In this document: in pieces, positions 21,501 to 34,689 of the stretch
Position numbering within the stretch: the stretch's first letter is position 1
Layout: the number at the start of each line of letters is the position of its first letter
Source: Clusia tigrina
Taxonomy: Eukaryota > Arthropoda > Insecta > Diptera > Clusiidae
Assembly (NCBI GenBank): GCA_920105625.2
Contig: OV050031.1
Location: 70,689,995-70,753,994, forward strand
DNA: 64,000 nt
Direction of reading: 5' to 3'
The notes under the pieces: model-generated
The model's input: the letters and a program-made list of their open reading frames with translations, nothing else
What the model was told of the DNA's origin: nothing
Database searches by the model: none
Position numbers and translations under genes: made by a program

Positions 21501-24500
21501 TATTGGCTTAGAGAAGGCAGCAGACCCCCAATCGACAGCGGTAGCGACTGAGACGCCTACAGAGACGCTCACAGAGGCTGCGACGCCGACTAAGACGCCG
21601 ACTGAGGAAGAGAGGGGTTGACCTAGGGATAGAGAAGGCAGCAGACCCCCAATCGACAGCGGCAACAACTGAGACGCTTACAGAGACGCTGACAGAGGCT
21701 GCGACGCCGACTGAGATGTCGACTGAAACAGATAGGGGTAGATATAGGCATAGAGAAGGCAGCAGACCCCTCAATCGACAGCGGCAGCGACTGCGACGCC
21801 TACAGAGACGCTGACAGAGGCTGCGACGCCGACTGAGACGCCGACTGAGGCAGATAGGGGTAGATATAAGCATAGAGAATGCAGCAGACCCCCCAATCGA
21901 CAGCGGCAGCTACTGAGACGCCTACAGAGACGCTGAGAGAGGCTGCGACGCCGACTGATGCGGATAGGGGTAGATATAGCCATAGAGAAGGCAGCAGAAG
22001 CCCCAATCGACAGCGGCAGCGACTGAGATGCCTACAGTGACGCTGACAAGAGGCTGCGACGCCGACTGAGCATAGAGAAGGCAGCAGACCCCCAATCGAC
22101 AGCAGCAGCGACTGAGACGCCTACAGAGACTCTGACAGAGGCTGAGACGCCGACTGAGATGCCGACTGAGGCAGATAAGGGTAGATATAGGCATACAGAA
22201 GGCAGCAGACACCCCAATTGACAGCGGCAGCGACTGAGACGCCTACAGAGACTCTGACAGAGGCTGAGACACCGACTGAGGCAGATACGTGTAGATATTG
22301 ACATAGAGAAGGCAGCAGACCCCCAATCGACAGCGGCAGCGACTGAGACACCTACAGAGACGCTGACAGAGGCTGCGACGCCGACTGAGGCAGATAGGGG
22401 TAGATATTGGCTTAGAGAATGCAGCAGATCCCCCAATCGACGGCGGCAGCGACTGAGACGCCTAGAGAGACGCTCACAGAAGTTGCGAAGCCGACTGTGG
22501 CACCGACTGAGTCAGATAGGGGAAGTGATAGGCATAGATTAGTCAGCAGACCCCCCAATCAACAGCGGCAGCGACTGAGACGCCTACAAAGACGCTGACA
22601 TAGGCTGCGACGCCGACTGAGACGCCGACTGAGGCAGATAGGGGTAGATATAGGCATAGAGAAGGCAGCAGACCCCTCAATCGACAGCGGCTGCAACTGA
22701 GACGCCTAGATAGACTCTGACAATGGCTGCGATGCCGACTGAGACGCCGACTGAGGCAGATAGGAGTAGATATAGGCAAAGAGAAGGCATCAGAACCCCA
22801 ATCGACAGCGGCAGTCACTGAGACGCATTCAGAGACGCTGACAGAGGCTGCGACGGCGGCAGAGTTCCCGACTGAGGCAGATAGGAGTAGATATAAGCAA
22901 AGTGAAGGCATCAGAACCCCCAATCGACAGCGGCAGCGACTGAGACGCATTCAGAGACGCTGGCAGAGGCTGCGACGCCGACTGAGACGCCGACTGAGGC
23001 AGAGAAGGGTAGATATAGGCATAGAGAAGGCAGCAGACCCCCCAATCGACAGCGGCAGCGACTCAAACGCCTACAGAGACGCTGACAGAGGCTGCGAAGC
23101 CGACTGAGTTGCCGACTGAGGCAGATAGGGGTAGATATAAGCATACAGAAGGCAGCAGACCCCCCAATCGACGGCGGCAGCGACTGAGAAGCGTACAGAG
23201 ACGCTGACAGAGGCTGCGACGCCGACAGAGGCTGCAACGCGTACTGAGGCAGAGAGGGTTAGACATAGGCGTAGAGAAGGCAGCAGACAACCCAATCGAG
23301 AGCGGCAACAACTGAGACCCATACAAAGACAGATGCTGCGACTCCGACTGATATGCCGACTGAGGCAGATAGGGGTAGATATTGGCATAGAGAAGGCAGC
23401 AGACCCACCAATCGACAGCGGCAACAACTGAGACGCCTACAGAGACGCCGATAGAGGCAGCGACGCCGACTGAGTTGCCGACTGAGGCAGATAGGGGTAG
23501 ATGTAGGCATACAGAAGGCAGCAGACCCCCCAATCAACAGCGGCAGCGACTGAGACGCCTACAAAGACGCTGAAATATGCTGCGACGCCGACTGAGACGC
23601 CGACTGAGGCAGATAGGGGTAGATATAGGCATAGAGAAAACAGGAGTCCACCCAATCGACAGCGGCAGCGACTGAGACGCATTCAGAGAGGCTGACAGAG
23701 GCTGCGACGCAGACTGGGACGCCGACTGGGGCAGATAGGGGTAGATATAGGCATAGAGAAGGCAGCAGACCCGCCAATCGACAGCGACAACAAATGAGAC
23801 GCCTACAGAGACGCTGACAGAGGCTGCGACGCCGACTGAGATCCCGACTGAGGCGCGTAGGGGTAGATATAGGCATAGAGGAGGCAGCAGACCGCCCAAT
23901 CGACAGCGGCGCCGACTGAGACGCTTACAGAGATGCTGACAGAGGCTGCGACGCCTACTGAGACGCCGACTGAGGCAGATAGGGGTAGATATAGGCATAG
24001 AGAAGGCAGCAGACCCCCCAATCGACAGCGACAACAAATGAGGCGCCTACAGAGACGCTGACAGAGGCTGCGACGCCGACTGAGATGCCGACTGAGGCGC
24101 GTAGATGTAGGTATAGGCATAGAGGAGGCAGCAGACCCCCCAATCGACAGCGGCACCGACTGAGACGCTTACAGAGATGCTGACAGAGGCTGCGACGCCG
24201 ACTGAGGCAGATAGGGGTAGATATAGGTATAGAGAAGGCAGCAGACCCCCCAATCGACAGCGGTAGCGACTGAGACACCTACAGAGTCGTTGACAGTGGC
24301 TGCGACGCCGACTGAGGCAGATAGGGGTAGATATTGGCATAGAGAAGGTAGCAGACCCCCCCCCCCCCAATCAACAGCGGCAACGACTGAGACGCCTACA
24401 GAGACGCTGACAGAGGCTGCGACGCCGACTAAGACACCGACTGAGGCAGAGATGGGTTGACCTAGGCATAGAGAAGGCAGCAGACCCCCAATCGACAGCG

Positions 24501-25102
24501 GCAACAACTGAGACGCCTACAGAGACGCTGACAGAGGCTGCGACGCCGACTGAGATGCCGACTGAAACAGATAAGTGTAGACATTGGCATAGACGAGGTA
24601 GCCGACGCCCCAATCGACAGCGGCTCCGCCTGAGACGCTTACAGAGATGCTGACAGAGGCTGCGACGCCGACTGAGACGCCGACTGAGGCAGATTGGGGT
24701 AGATATAGGCATAGAGAAGGCAGCAGACCCCCCAATCGACAAAGGTAGCGACTGAGACACCTACAGAGACGCTGACAGAGGCTGCGACGCCGACTGAGGC
24801 AGATAGGGGTAGATATTGGCAAAGAGAAGGCAGCACACATCCCCCCCCCCCAATCCACAGCGGCAGCGACTGAGACGCCTACAGAGACGCTGACAGAGGC
24901 TGCGACGCCGACTGAGATGGCGACTGAAACAGATAGGGGTAGATATAGGCATAGAGAAGGCAGCAGACCCCTCAATCGACAGCGGCAGCAACTGCGACGC
25001 CTACAGAGACGCTGACAGAGGCTGCGACGCCGACTGAGACGCCGACTGAGGCAGATAGGGGTAGATATAGGCATAGAGAACGCAGCAGACCCCCCAATCG
25101 AC
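18583..25102 (+). repeat. Satellite array block 2a, direct orientation (duplicated part)
   Basis: Satellite half of the second duplication copy. From 18583 to about 21150 it parallels 5233-7800; from about 21330 it parallels 13528 onward. Several single-base differences from unit A match units B1/B2 instead. Examples are gacgtcgac at 19412, a-for-g in gccgactgaagcag near 19790, and the bases behind the F-for-L, T-for-A and L-for-P changes in the minus-strand readings near 19790, 19400 and 19775. No gene is present. Confidence 0.9.
24356..24368 (+). repeat. Expanded C tract (C13)
   Basis: Duplicate of the C11 tract at 16673-16683, two bases longer, followed by the same aatcaacagcggcaacgac. 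Confidence 0.8.
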
Positions 25103-26269
25103 CGCGGCAACAACTGAGACGCCTTCAGAGATGCTGATAGAGGCAGCGACGCCGACTGAGTTGCCCACTGAGGCAGATAGGGGTAGATATAGGCATACAG
25201 AAGGCAGCACACCCCCCAATCGACAGCGGCAGCGACTGAGACGCCTACAGAGACTCTGACAGAGGCTGAGACTCCGACTGAGGCAGATACGGGTAGATAT
25301 TGACATAGAGAAGGCAGCAGAACCCCAATCGACAGCGGCAGCGACTGAGACGCCTAGAGAGACGCTCACAGAGGCTGCGACGCCGACTGAGGCAGAGAGG
25401 GTTAGACATAGGCGTAGAGAAGGCAGCAGACAACACAATCGAGAGCGGCAACAACTGAGACCCATACAAAGAAGCTGATAGATGCTGCGACTCCGACTGA
25501 TATGCCGACTGAGGCATATAGGGGTAGATATTGGCATAGAGAAGGCAGCAGACCCACCAATCGACAGCGGCAGCGACTGAGACGCCTACAGAGACGCTGA
25601 CAGAGGCTGCGAAGCCGACTGTGACGCCGACTGAGGCGCGTAGTAGTATTTATTGGAATAGAGAACGCAGCAGACACACCAATCGACAGCGGCAGCAACT
25701 GAGACGCCTACAGAGACGCTGATAGAGGCAGCGACGCCGACTGAGTTGCCCACTGAGGCAGATAGGGGTAGATATAGGCATACAGAAGGCAGCACACCCC
25801 CCAATCGACGGTGGCAGCGACTGAGACGCCTACAGAGACGCTGATAGAGGCTGCGACGCTGACAGGACCTGCGACGCCGACTGAGACGCCGCCTGAGGCA
25901 GAGAGGGGTAGACATAGGAAAAGAGAAGGCAGCAGACCCCCCAAATCGACAGCGGCAGCGACTGAGACGTATTCAGAGACGCTGACAGAGGCTGCGAAGC
26001 CGACTGTGGCGCCGACTGAGGCAGATAGGGGAAGAGATAGGCATAGAGAAGTCAGCAGCCCCCCAATCAACAGCGGCAGCGACTGAGACGCCTACAAAGA
26101 CGCTGACATATGCTGCGACGCCGACTGAGACGCCGACTGAGGCATATAGGGGTAGATATAGGAATAGAGAAAACAGGAGTCCCCCCAATCGACAGCGGCA
26201 GCGACTGAGACGCATTCAGAGAGGCTGACAGAGGCTGCGACGCTGACTGGGACGCCGACTGGGTCAGAT

Positions 26270-27390
26270 AGGGGTAGATATAGGCATAGAGAAGGCAGCA
26301 GACCCCCCAATCGACAGCGACAACAAATGAGACGCCTACAGAGACGCTGACAGAGGCTGCGACGCCGACTGAGATGCCGACTGAGGCGCGTAGGGGTAGA
26401 TATAGGCATAGAGGAGGCAGCAGACCCCCCAATCGACAGCGGCACCGACTGAGACGCTTACAGAGATGCTAAAAGAGGCTGCGACGCCGACTGAGACGCC
26501 GACTGAGACAGATAGGGGTAGATATAGGCATAGAAAAGGCAGCAGACCCCTCAATCGACAGCGACAACAAATGAGACGCCTACAGAGACGCTGACAGAGG
26601 CTGCGACGCCGACTGAGATGCCGTCTGAGGCGCGTAGGGGTAGATATTGGCATAGAGAAGGCAGCGACTGAGACTCATTCAGAGAGGCTGACAGAGACTG
26701 CGACGCTGACTGAGACGCCGACTTGAGCAGATAAGGGTAGACATAGGCATAGAGGAGGCAGCACATCCCCCAATCGACAGCGGCACCGACTGAGACGCTT
26801 ACAGAGATGCTGACAGAGGCTGCGACGCCGACTGAGACGCCGACTGAGGCAAATAGGGGTAGATATAGGCATAGAGAAGGCAGCAGACCCCCCAATCGAC
26901 AGCGGTAGCGACTGAGACACCTACAGAGACGTTGACAGAGGCTGCGACGCCGACTGAGGCAGTTAGGGGTAGATATTGGCATAGAGAAGGCAGCAGACCC
27001 CCCCCCCCCCCAATCAACAGCGGCAGCGACTGAGACGTCTGCAGAGACGCTGACAGAGGCTGCGACGCCGACTAAGACGCCGACTGAGGCAGGGAGGGGT
27101 TGACCTAGGCATAGAGAAGGCAGCAGACCCCCAATCGACCGCGGCAACAACTGAGACGCCTTCAGAGATGCTGATAGAGGCTGCGACGCCGACTGAGATG
27201 GCGACTGAAACAGATAGGGGTAGATATAGGCATAGAGAAGGCAGCAGACCCCTCGATCGACAGCGGCAGCGACTGCGACGCCTACAGAGACGCTGACAGA
27301 GGCTGCGACGCCGACTGAGACGCCGACTGAGGCAGATAGGGGTAGATATAGGCATAGAGAACGCAGCAGACCCCCCAATTGACAGCGGCA
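26270..27390 (+). repeat. Local higher-order block, copy 1 (partner about 28310-29300)
   Basis: A run of about nine monomers, including the gcgacaacaaatgag subtype and a C14 monomer, recurs about 2.04 kb downstream. The offset is 2035 bp near 26336/28371 and about 1912 bp at the C tracts (26998 versus 28910), so one monomer was lost or gained between copies. Edges are approximate. Confidence 0.6.
26998..27011 (+). repeat. Expanded C tract (C14)
   Basis: Fourteen consecutive C residues before aatcaacagcggcagcgac, in the same monomer subtype as the tracts at 16673 and 24356. Confidence 0.8.
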
Positions 27391-27822
27391 GCTACTGAGA
27401 CGCCTACAGAGACGCTGAGAGAGGCTGCGACGCCGACTGATGCGGATAGGGGTAGATATAGCCATAGAGAAGGCAGCACACCCCCCAATCAACAGCGGTA
27501 GCGACTGAGACGCCTACAGAGACGCTGACAGAGGCTACGACGCCGACTGAGATGCCGACTGAGGCAGATAGGGGTAGATATAGGCATAGAGAATGCAGCA
27601 GACCCCCCAATAGACAGCGGCAGCTACTGAGACGCCTACACAGACGCTGAGAGAGGCTGCGACGCCGACTGATGCGGATAGGGGTAGATATAGCCATAGA
27701 GAAGGCAGCAGACCCCCCAGTCGACAGCGGTAGCGACTGAGACACCTACAGAGACGCTGACAGAGGCTGCGACGCCGACTGAGGCAGATAGGGGTAGATA
27801 TTGGCATAGAGAAGGCAGCACA

Positions 27823-27837
27823 CCCCCCCCCCCCCCC
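27823..27837 (+). repeat. Expanded C tract (C15), longest seen
   Basis: Fifteen consecutive C residues preceded by gcagcaca and followed by aatcaacagcggcagcgac. The opposite strand is a G15 run, long enough on its own to satisfy a four-run G-quadruplex pattern with single-base loops. Confidence 0.8.
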
Positions 27838-28309
27838 AATCAACAGCGGCAGCGACTGAGACGCCTACAGAGACGCTGACAGAGGCTGCGACGCCGACTG
27901 AGACGCCGACTGAGGCAGATAGGGGTAGATACAGGCATAGAGAAGGCAGCAGACCCACCAATCGACAGCGGCAGCGACTGAGACGCCTACAGAGACGCTG
28001 ACAGAGGCTGCGAAGCCGACTGTGACGCCGACTGAGGCGCGTAGTCGTATTTATTGGAATAGAGAAGGCAGCAGACACACCAATCGACAGCAGCAGCGGC
28101 TGAGACGCCTACAGAGACTCTGACAGAGGCAGAGACGCCGACTGAGATGCCGTCTGAGGCAGATAAGGGTAGATATAGGCATACAGAAGGCAGCAGACAC
28201 CCCAATTGACGGTGGCAGCGACTGAGACGCCTACAGAGACGCTGATAGAGGCTGCGACGCTGACAGAACTTGCGACGACGACTGAGACGCCGCCTGGGGC
28301 AGAGAGGGG

Positions 28310-29300
28310 TAGACATAGGAAAAGAGAAGGCAGCAGACCCCCCAATCGACAGCGACAACAAATGAGACGCCTACAGAGACGCTGACAGAGGCTGCGACGC
28401 CGACTGAGATGCCGACTGAGGCGCGTAGGGGTAGATATAGGCATAGAGGAGGCAGCAGACCCCCCAATCGACAGCGGCACCGACTGAGACGCTTACAGAG
28501 ATGCTGACAGAGGCTGCGACGCCGACTGAGACGCCGACTGAGACAGATAGGGGTAGATATAGGCATAGAAAAGGCAGCAGACCCCTCAATCGACAGCGAC
28601 AACAAATGAGACGCCTACAGAGACGCTGACAGAGGCTGCGACGCCGACTGAGATGCCGTCTGAGGCGCGTAGGGGTAGATATTGGCATAGAGAAGGCAGC
28701 GACTGAGACGCATTCAGAGAGGCTGAGACAGACTGCGACGCCGACTGAAACGCCGACTGAGGCAAATAGGGGTAGATATAGGCATAGAGAAGGCAGCAGA
28801 CCCCCAATCGACAGCGGTAGCGACTGAGACACCTACAGAGACGTTGACAGAGGCTGCGACGCCGACTGAGGCAGTTAGGGGTAGATATTGGCATAGAGAA
28901 GGCAGCAGACCCCCCCCCCAATCAACAGCGGCAGCGACTGAGACGTCTACAGAGACGCTGACAGAGGCTGCGACGCCGACTAAGACGCCGACTGAGAAAG
29001 GGAGGGGTTGACCTAGGCATAGAGAAGGCAGCAGACCCCCAATCGACCGCGGCAACAACTGAGACGCCTTCAGAGATGCTGACAGAGGCTGCGACGCCGA
29101 CTGAGATGGCGACTGAAACAGATAGGGGTAGATATAGGCATAGAGAAGGCAGCAGACCCGTCAATCGACAGCGGCAGCGACTGCGACGCCTACAGAGACG
29201 CTGACAGAGGCTGCGACGCCGACTGAGACGCCGACTGAGGCAGATAGGGGTAGATATAGGCATAGAGAACGCAGCAGACCCCCCCAATCGACAGCGGCAG
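28310..29300 (+). repeat. Local higher-order block, copy 2
   Basis: Second copy of the 26270-27390 block, with a shorter C tract (C10 at 28910-28919) and one monomer fewer. Edges are approximate. Confidence 0.6.
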
Positions 29301-32300
29301 CTACTGAGACGCCTACAGAGACGCTGAGAGAGGCTGCGACGCCGACTGATGCGGATAGGGGTAGATATAGCCATAGAGAAGGCAGCAGACCCACCAACCG
29401 GCAGCGGCAGCGACTGAGATGCCTACAGTGACGCTGACAAGAGGCTGCGACGCCGACTGAGACGCCGACTGAGGCAGATAGGGGTAGATATAAGCATAGA
29501 GAAGGCAGCAGACCCCCAATCGACAGCAGCAGCGGCTGAGACGCCTACAGAGACTCTGACAGAGGCAGAGACGCCGACTGAGATGCCGTCTGAGGCAGAT
29601 AAGGGTAGATATAGGCATACAGAAGGCAGCAGACACCCCAATTGACAGCGGCAGCGACTGAGACGCCTACAGAGACTCTGACAGAGGCTGAGACGCCGAC
29701 TGAGGCAGATACGTGTAGATATTGACATAGAGAAGGCAGCAGACCCCCAATCGACAGCGGCAGGGACTGAGACACCTACAGAGACGCTGACAGAGGCTGC
29801 GACGCCGACTGAGGCAGATAGGGGTAGATATTGGCATAGAGAATGCAGCAGATCCCCCAATAGACGGCGGCAGCGACTGAGACGCCTAGAGAGACGCTCA
29901 CAGAGGCTGCGACGCTGACTGAGATGCCGACTCAGGGAGGTTGGGGTAGATATAGGCATAGAGAAGGCAGCAGACCCCCCCAATCGACAGCTGCAGCAAC
30001 TGAGACGCCTACATAGACGCTGACAATGGCTGCGATGCCGACTGAGACGCCGACTGAGGCAGATAGGGGTAGATATAGGCATAGAGAAGACATCTGACCC
30101 CCCAATCGACAGGAGCAGCGACTGAGACGCATACAGAGACGCTGACAGAGGCTGCGACGCCGACTGAGACGCCGACTGAGGCAGATAAGGGTAGATATTG
30201 GAATAGAGAAGGCAGCAGACCCCCCAATCGACAGCGGCAGCGACTGAGACACCTACAGAGACGCTGACAGAAGCTGCGAAGCCGTCTGTGGCGCCGACTG
30301 AGGCAGATAGGGGAAGTGATAGGCATAGATTACTCAGCAGACCCCCCTATCAACAGCGGTAGCGACTGAGACGCCTACAAAGACGCTGACATAGGCTGCG
30401 ACGCCGACTGAGGCAGATAGGGGAAGATATTGGCATAGAGAATGCAGCAGACCCCCAATCGACGGCGGCAGCGACTGAGACGCGTAGAGAGATGCTGACA
30501 GAGGCTGCGACGCCGACTGAGATGCCGACTGAGGCAGATAGGGGTAGATATTGGCATAGAGAATGCAGCAGACCCCCCAATCGACAGCGGCAGCGACTGA
30601 GACGCCTACATAGACTCTGACAATGGCTGCGATACCGACTGAGACGCCGACTGAGACGCCGACTGAGGCAGATAGGGGTATATATAGGCAAAGAGAAGGC
30701 ATCAGAACCCCCAATCGACAGCGGCAGCGAATGAGACGCATTCAGAGACGCTGGCAGAGGCTGCGAAGCCGACTGTGACGCCGACAGAGGCGCGTAGAAG
30801 TAGATATAGGAATAGAGAAAGCAGCAGACCCACCAATCGACAGCGGCAACAACTGAGAAGCCTACAGAGACGCTGATAGAGGCTGCGACGCCGACTGAGT
30901 TGCCGACTGAGGCAGATAGGGGTAGATATAAGCATACAGAAGGCAGCAGACCCCCCAATCGACGGCGGCAGCGACTGAGACGGCTACAGAGACGCTGACA
31001 GAGGCTGCGACGCTGACAGAGGCTGCGACGCCGACAGAGGCTGCGACGCCGACTGAGGCAGAGAGGGTTAGACATAGGCGTAGAGAAGGCAGCAGACAAC
31101 TCAATCGAGAGCGGCAACAACTGAGACCCATACAGAGACGCTGATAGAGGCTGCGACGCCGACTGATATGCCGACTAAGGCAGATAGGGGTAGATATTGG
31201 CATAGAGAAGGCAGCAGACCCACCAATCGACAGCGGCAGCGACTGAGACGCCTACAGAGACGCTGACAGAGGCTGCGAAGCCGACTGTGACGCCGACTGA
31301 GGCGCGTAGTAGTAGATATAGGAATAGAGAAAGCAGCAGACCCACCAATCGACAGCGGCAACAACTGAGACGCCTACAGAGACGCTGATAGAAACAGCGA
31401 CGCCGACTGAGTTGCCGACTGAGGCAGATAGGGGTAGATATAGGCATACAGAAGGCAGCAGACACCCCAATCGACGGCGGTAGCGACTGAGACGCCTACA
31501 GAGACGCTGACAGAGGCTGCGACGCTGACAGATGCTGCAAAGCCGACTAAGACGCCGACTGAGGCAGATAAGGGTAGACATAGGCATAGAGGAGGCAGCA
31601 AACCCCCCAATCGACAGCTGCAGCGACTGAGACGCATACAGAGCCCCGGACAGGGGCTGCGAAGCTGACTGAGATGCCGACTGAGGCAGATAAGGGTAGA
31701 TATAGGCATACAGAAGGCAGCAGACCCCCCAATCGACAGCGGCAGCGACTGAGACGCCTACAGAGATTCTGACAGAGGCTGAGACGCCGACTGAGGCAGA
31801 TACGGGTAGATATTGACATAGAGAAGGCAGCAGACCCCCAATCGACAGCGGCAGCGACTGAGACGCGTACATAGACCCTGACAATGGCTGCGATGCCGAC
31901 TGAGACGCCGACTGAGGCAGATAGGGGTAGATATAGGCAAAGAGAAGGAATCAGAACCCCCAACCGACAGCGGCAGCGACTGAGGGGCATTCAGAGATGC
32001 TGACAGAGGCTGCGACGCCGACTGAGACGCCGACTGAGGCAGAGAAGGGTAGATATAGGCATAGAGAAGGCAGCAGACCCCCCAATCGATAACGGCAGCG
32101 AGTGAGACGCCTACAGAGACGCTGACAGAGGCTGCGACGCCGACTGAGATGCCGACTGAGGCGCGTAGTAGTAGATATAGGAATAGAGAAGGCAGCAGAC
32201 CCACCAATCGACAGCGGCAACAACTGAGACGCCTACAGAGACCCTGATAGAGGCTGCGACGCCGATTGATATGCTGACTGAGGCAGATAGGGGTAGATAT

Positions 32301-32649
32301 TGGCATAGAGAAGGCAGCAGACCCACCAATCGACAACGGCAGTGACTGAGACGCCTACTGAGGCAGATACGGGTAGATATTGACATAGAGAAGGCAGCAG
32401 ACCCCCCAATCGACAGCGGCAGCGACTGAGACGCCTACATAGACCCTGACAATGGCTGCGATGCCGACTGAGAGGCCGACTGAGGCAGATAGGGGTAGAT
32501 ATAGGCAAAGAGAAGGCATCAGAACCTCCAATCGACAGCGGCAGCGACTGAGGGGCATTCAGAGATGCTGACAGAGGCGGCGACGCCGACTGAGACGCCG
32601 ACTGAGGCAGGTAGGGGTAGATATAGGCATAGAGAAGGCAGCAGACCCC

Positions 32650-33260
32650 CCAATCGACAGCTGCAGCGACTGAGACGCCTACAGAGACCCTGACAGGGGC
32701 TGCGAAGCTGACTGAGATGCCGACTTAGGCAGATAAGGGTAGATATAGGCATACAGAAGGCAGCAGACCCCCCAATCGACAGCGACTGAGACGCCTACAG
32801 AGATTCTGACAGAGGCTGAGACGCCGACTGAGGCAGATACGGGTAGATATTGACATAGAGAAGGCAGCAGACCCCCCAATCGACAGCGGCAGCGACTGAG
32901 ACGCCTACATAGATCCTGACAATGGCTGCGATGCTGACTGAGACGCCGACTGAGGCAGATAGGGGTAGATATGGGCACAGAGAAGGCATCAGAACCCCCA
33001 ATCGACCGCGGCAGCGACTGAGACGCATTCAGAGATGCTGACAGAGGCTGCGACGCCGGCTGAGATGCCTACTGAGGCAGAGAAGGGTAGATATAGGCGT
33101 AGAGAAGGCAGCAGACCCCCCAATCGACAGCGGCAGCGACTGAGACGCCAACAGAGACGCTGACAGAGGCTGCGACGCCGACTGAGATGCCGACTGAGGC
33201 GCGTAGTAGTAGATATAGGAATAGAGAAGGCATCAGACCCACCAATCGACAGCGGCAACA
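32650..33260 (+). repeat. Local higher-order block, copy 1 (partner about 34690-35300)
   Basis: Monomers in this segment match those 2040 bp downstream in order and detail (for example 32795-33028 with 34835-35068, and 32989-33261 with 35029-35301). A second local spacing of about 1728 bp links 31951-32223 with 33679-33951, so this part was rearranged more than once. Confidence 0.6.
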
Positions 33261-34689
33261 ACTGAGACGCCTACATAGACACTGACAATGGCTGCGATGC
33301 TGACTGAGACGCCGACTGAGGCAGATAGGGGTAGATATGGGCACAGAGAAGGCATCAGAACCCCCAATCGACAGCGGCAACAACTGAGACGCCTACAGAG
33401 ACCCTGATAGAGGCTGCGACGCCGATTGATATGTCGACTGAGGCAGATAGGGGTAGCTATTGGCATAGAGAAGGCAGCAGACCCACCAATCGACAACGGC
33501 AGCGACTGAGACGCCTACTGAGGCAGATACGGGTAGATATTGACATAGAGAAGGCAGCAGGCCCCCCAATCGACAGCGGCAGCGACTGAGACGCCTACAT
33601 AGACCCTCACAATGGCTGCGATGCCGACTGAGACGCCGACTGAGGCAGATAGGGGTAGATATAGGCAAAGAGAAGGCATCAGAACCCCCAATCGACAGCG
33701 GCAGCGACTGAGGGGCATTCAGAGATGCTGACAGAGGCTGCGACGCCGACTGAGACGCCGACTGAGGCAGAGAAGGGTAGATATAGGCATAGAGAAGGCA
33801 GCAGACCCCCAAATCGATAACGGCAGCGACTGAGACGCGTACAGAGACGCTGACAGAGGCTGCGACGCCGACTGAGATGCCGACTGAGGCGCGTAGTAGT
33901 AGATATAGGAATAGAGAAGGCAGCAGACCCACCAATCGACAGCGGCAACAACTGAGACGCCTACAGAGACGCTGATAGAGGCTGCGACGCCGATTGATAT
34001 GCCGACTGCGTCAGATAGGGGTAGATATTGGCATAGAGAAGGCAGCAGACGCACCAATCGACAACGGCAGCGACTGAGACGCCTACAGAGAGGCTGACAG
34101 AGGCTGCGAAGCCGACTGTGACGCCGACTGAGGCGCGTATTGGTAGGTATAGGCATTGAGAAGGCAGCAGACCCACCAATCGACAGCGGCAGCGACTGAG
34201 ACGCCTACAGACACGCTGACAGAGGCTGCGAAGCCGACTGTGACGCCGACTGAGGCGCGTAGGGGTAGATATAGGCATAGAGAATGCAGCAGCCCCCCCA
34301 TCGACGGCGGCAGCGACTGAGATGTCTACAGAGACGTTGCCAGATGCAGCGACGCTAACAGATGCTGCGACGCCGACTGAGACGCCGACTGAGGCAGAGA
34401 GAGGTAGACATAGGCATGGAGAAGGCAGCAGACACCTCAATCGATAGCGGCAACAAATGAGACGCCTACAGCAACGCTGACAGAGGCTGCGACGCCGACT
34501 GAGATGCCGACTGAGGCAGGTGGGGGTAGATATAGGCATAGAGAAGGCAGCAGACCCCCCCCCAATCGAAAGCAGCGGCGACTGAGACGCATTCAGAGAG
34601 GCTGACAGAGGCTGCGACGCTGACTGAGACGCCGACTGGGGCAGATAAGGGTAGACATAGGCATAGAGGAGGCAGCAAACCCCCCAATC

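Larger units (their letters stand above)
17545..25102 (+). repeat. Segmental tandem duplication, copy 2 (7.6 kb, internally shortened)
   Basis: Matches 4183 to about 17417 but lacks 12 bp in the integrase, 5,548 bp of satellite (two higher-order units), and about 119 bp (one monomer). The 5,548-bp gap equals 2,653 + 2,895 bp, the two unit-to-unit offsets in copy 1, as expected for an exchange between homologous places of unit A and unit B2. The switch lies between about 21168 and 21500. Similarity ends near 25102, where this copy reads ccgcggcaacaactgag instead of agcggcagctactgag. Confidence 0.83.
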
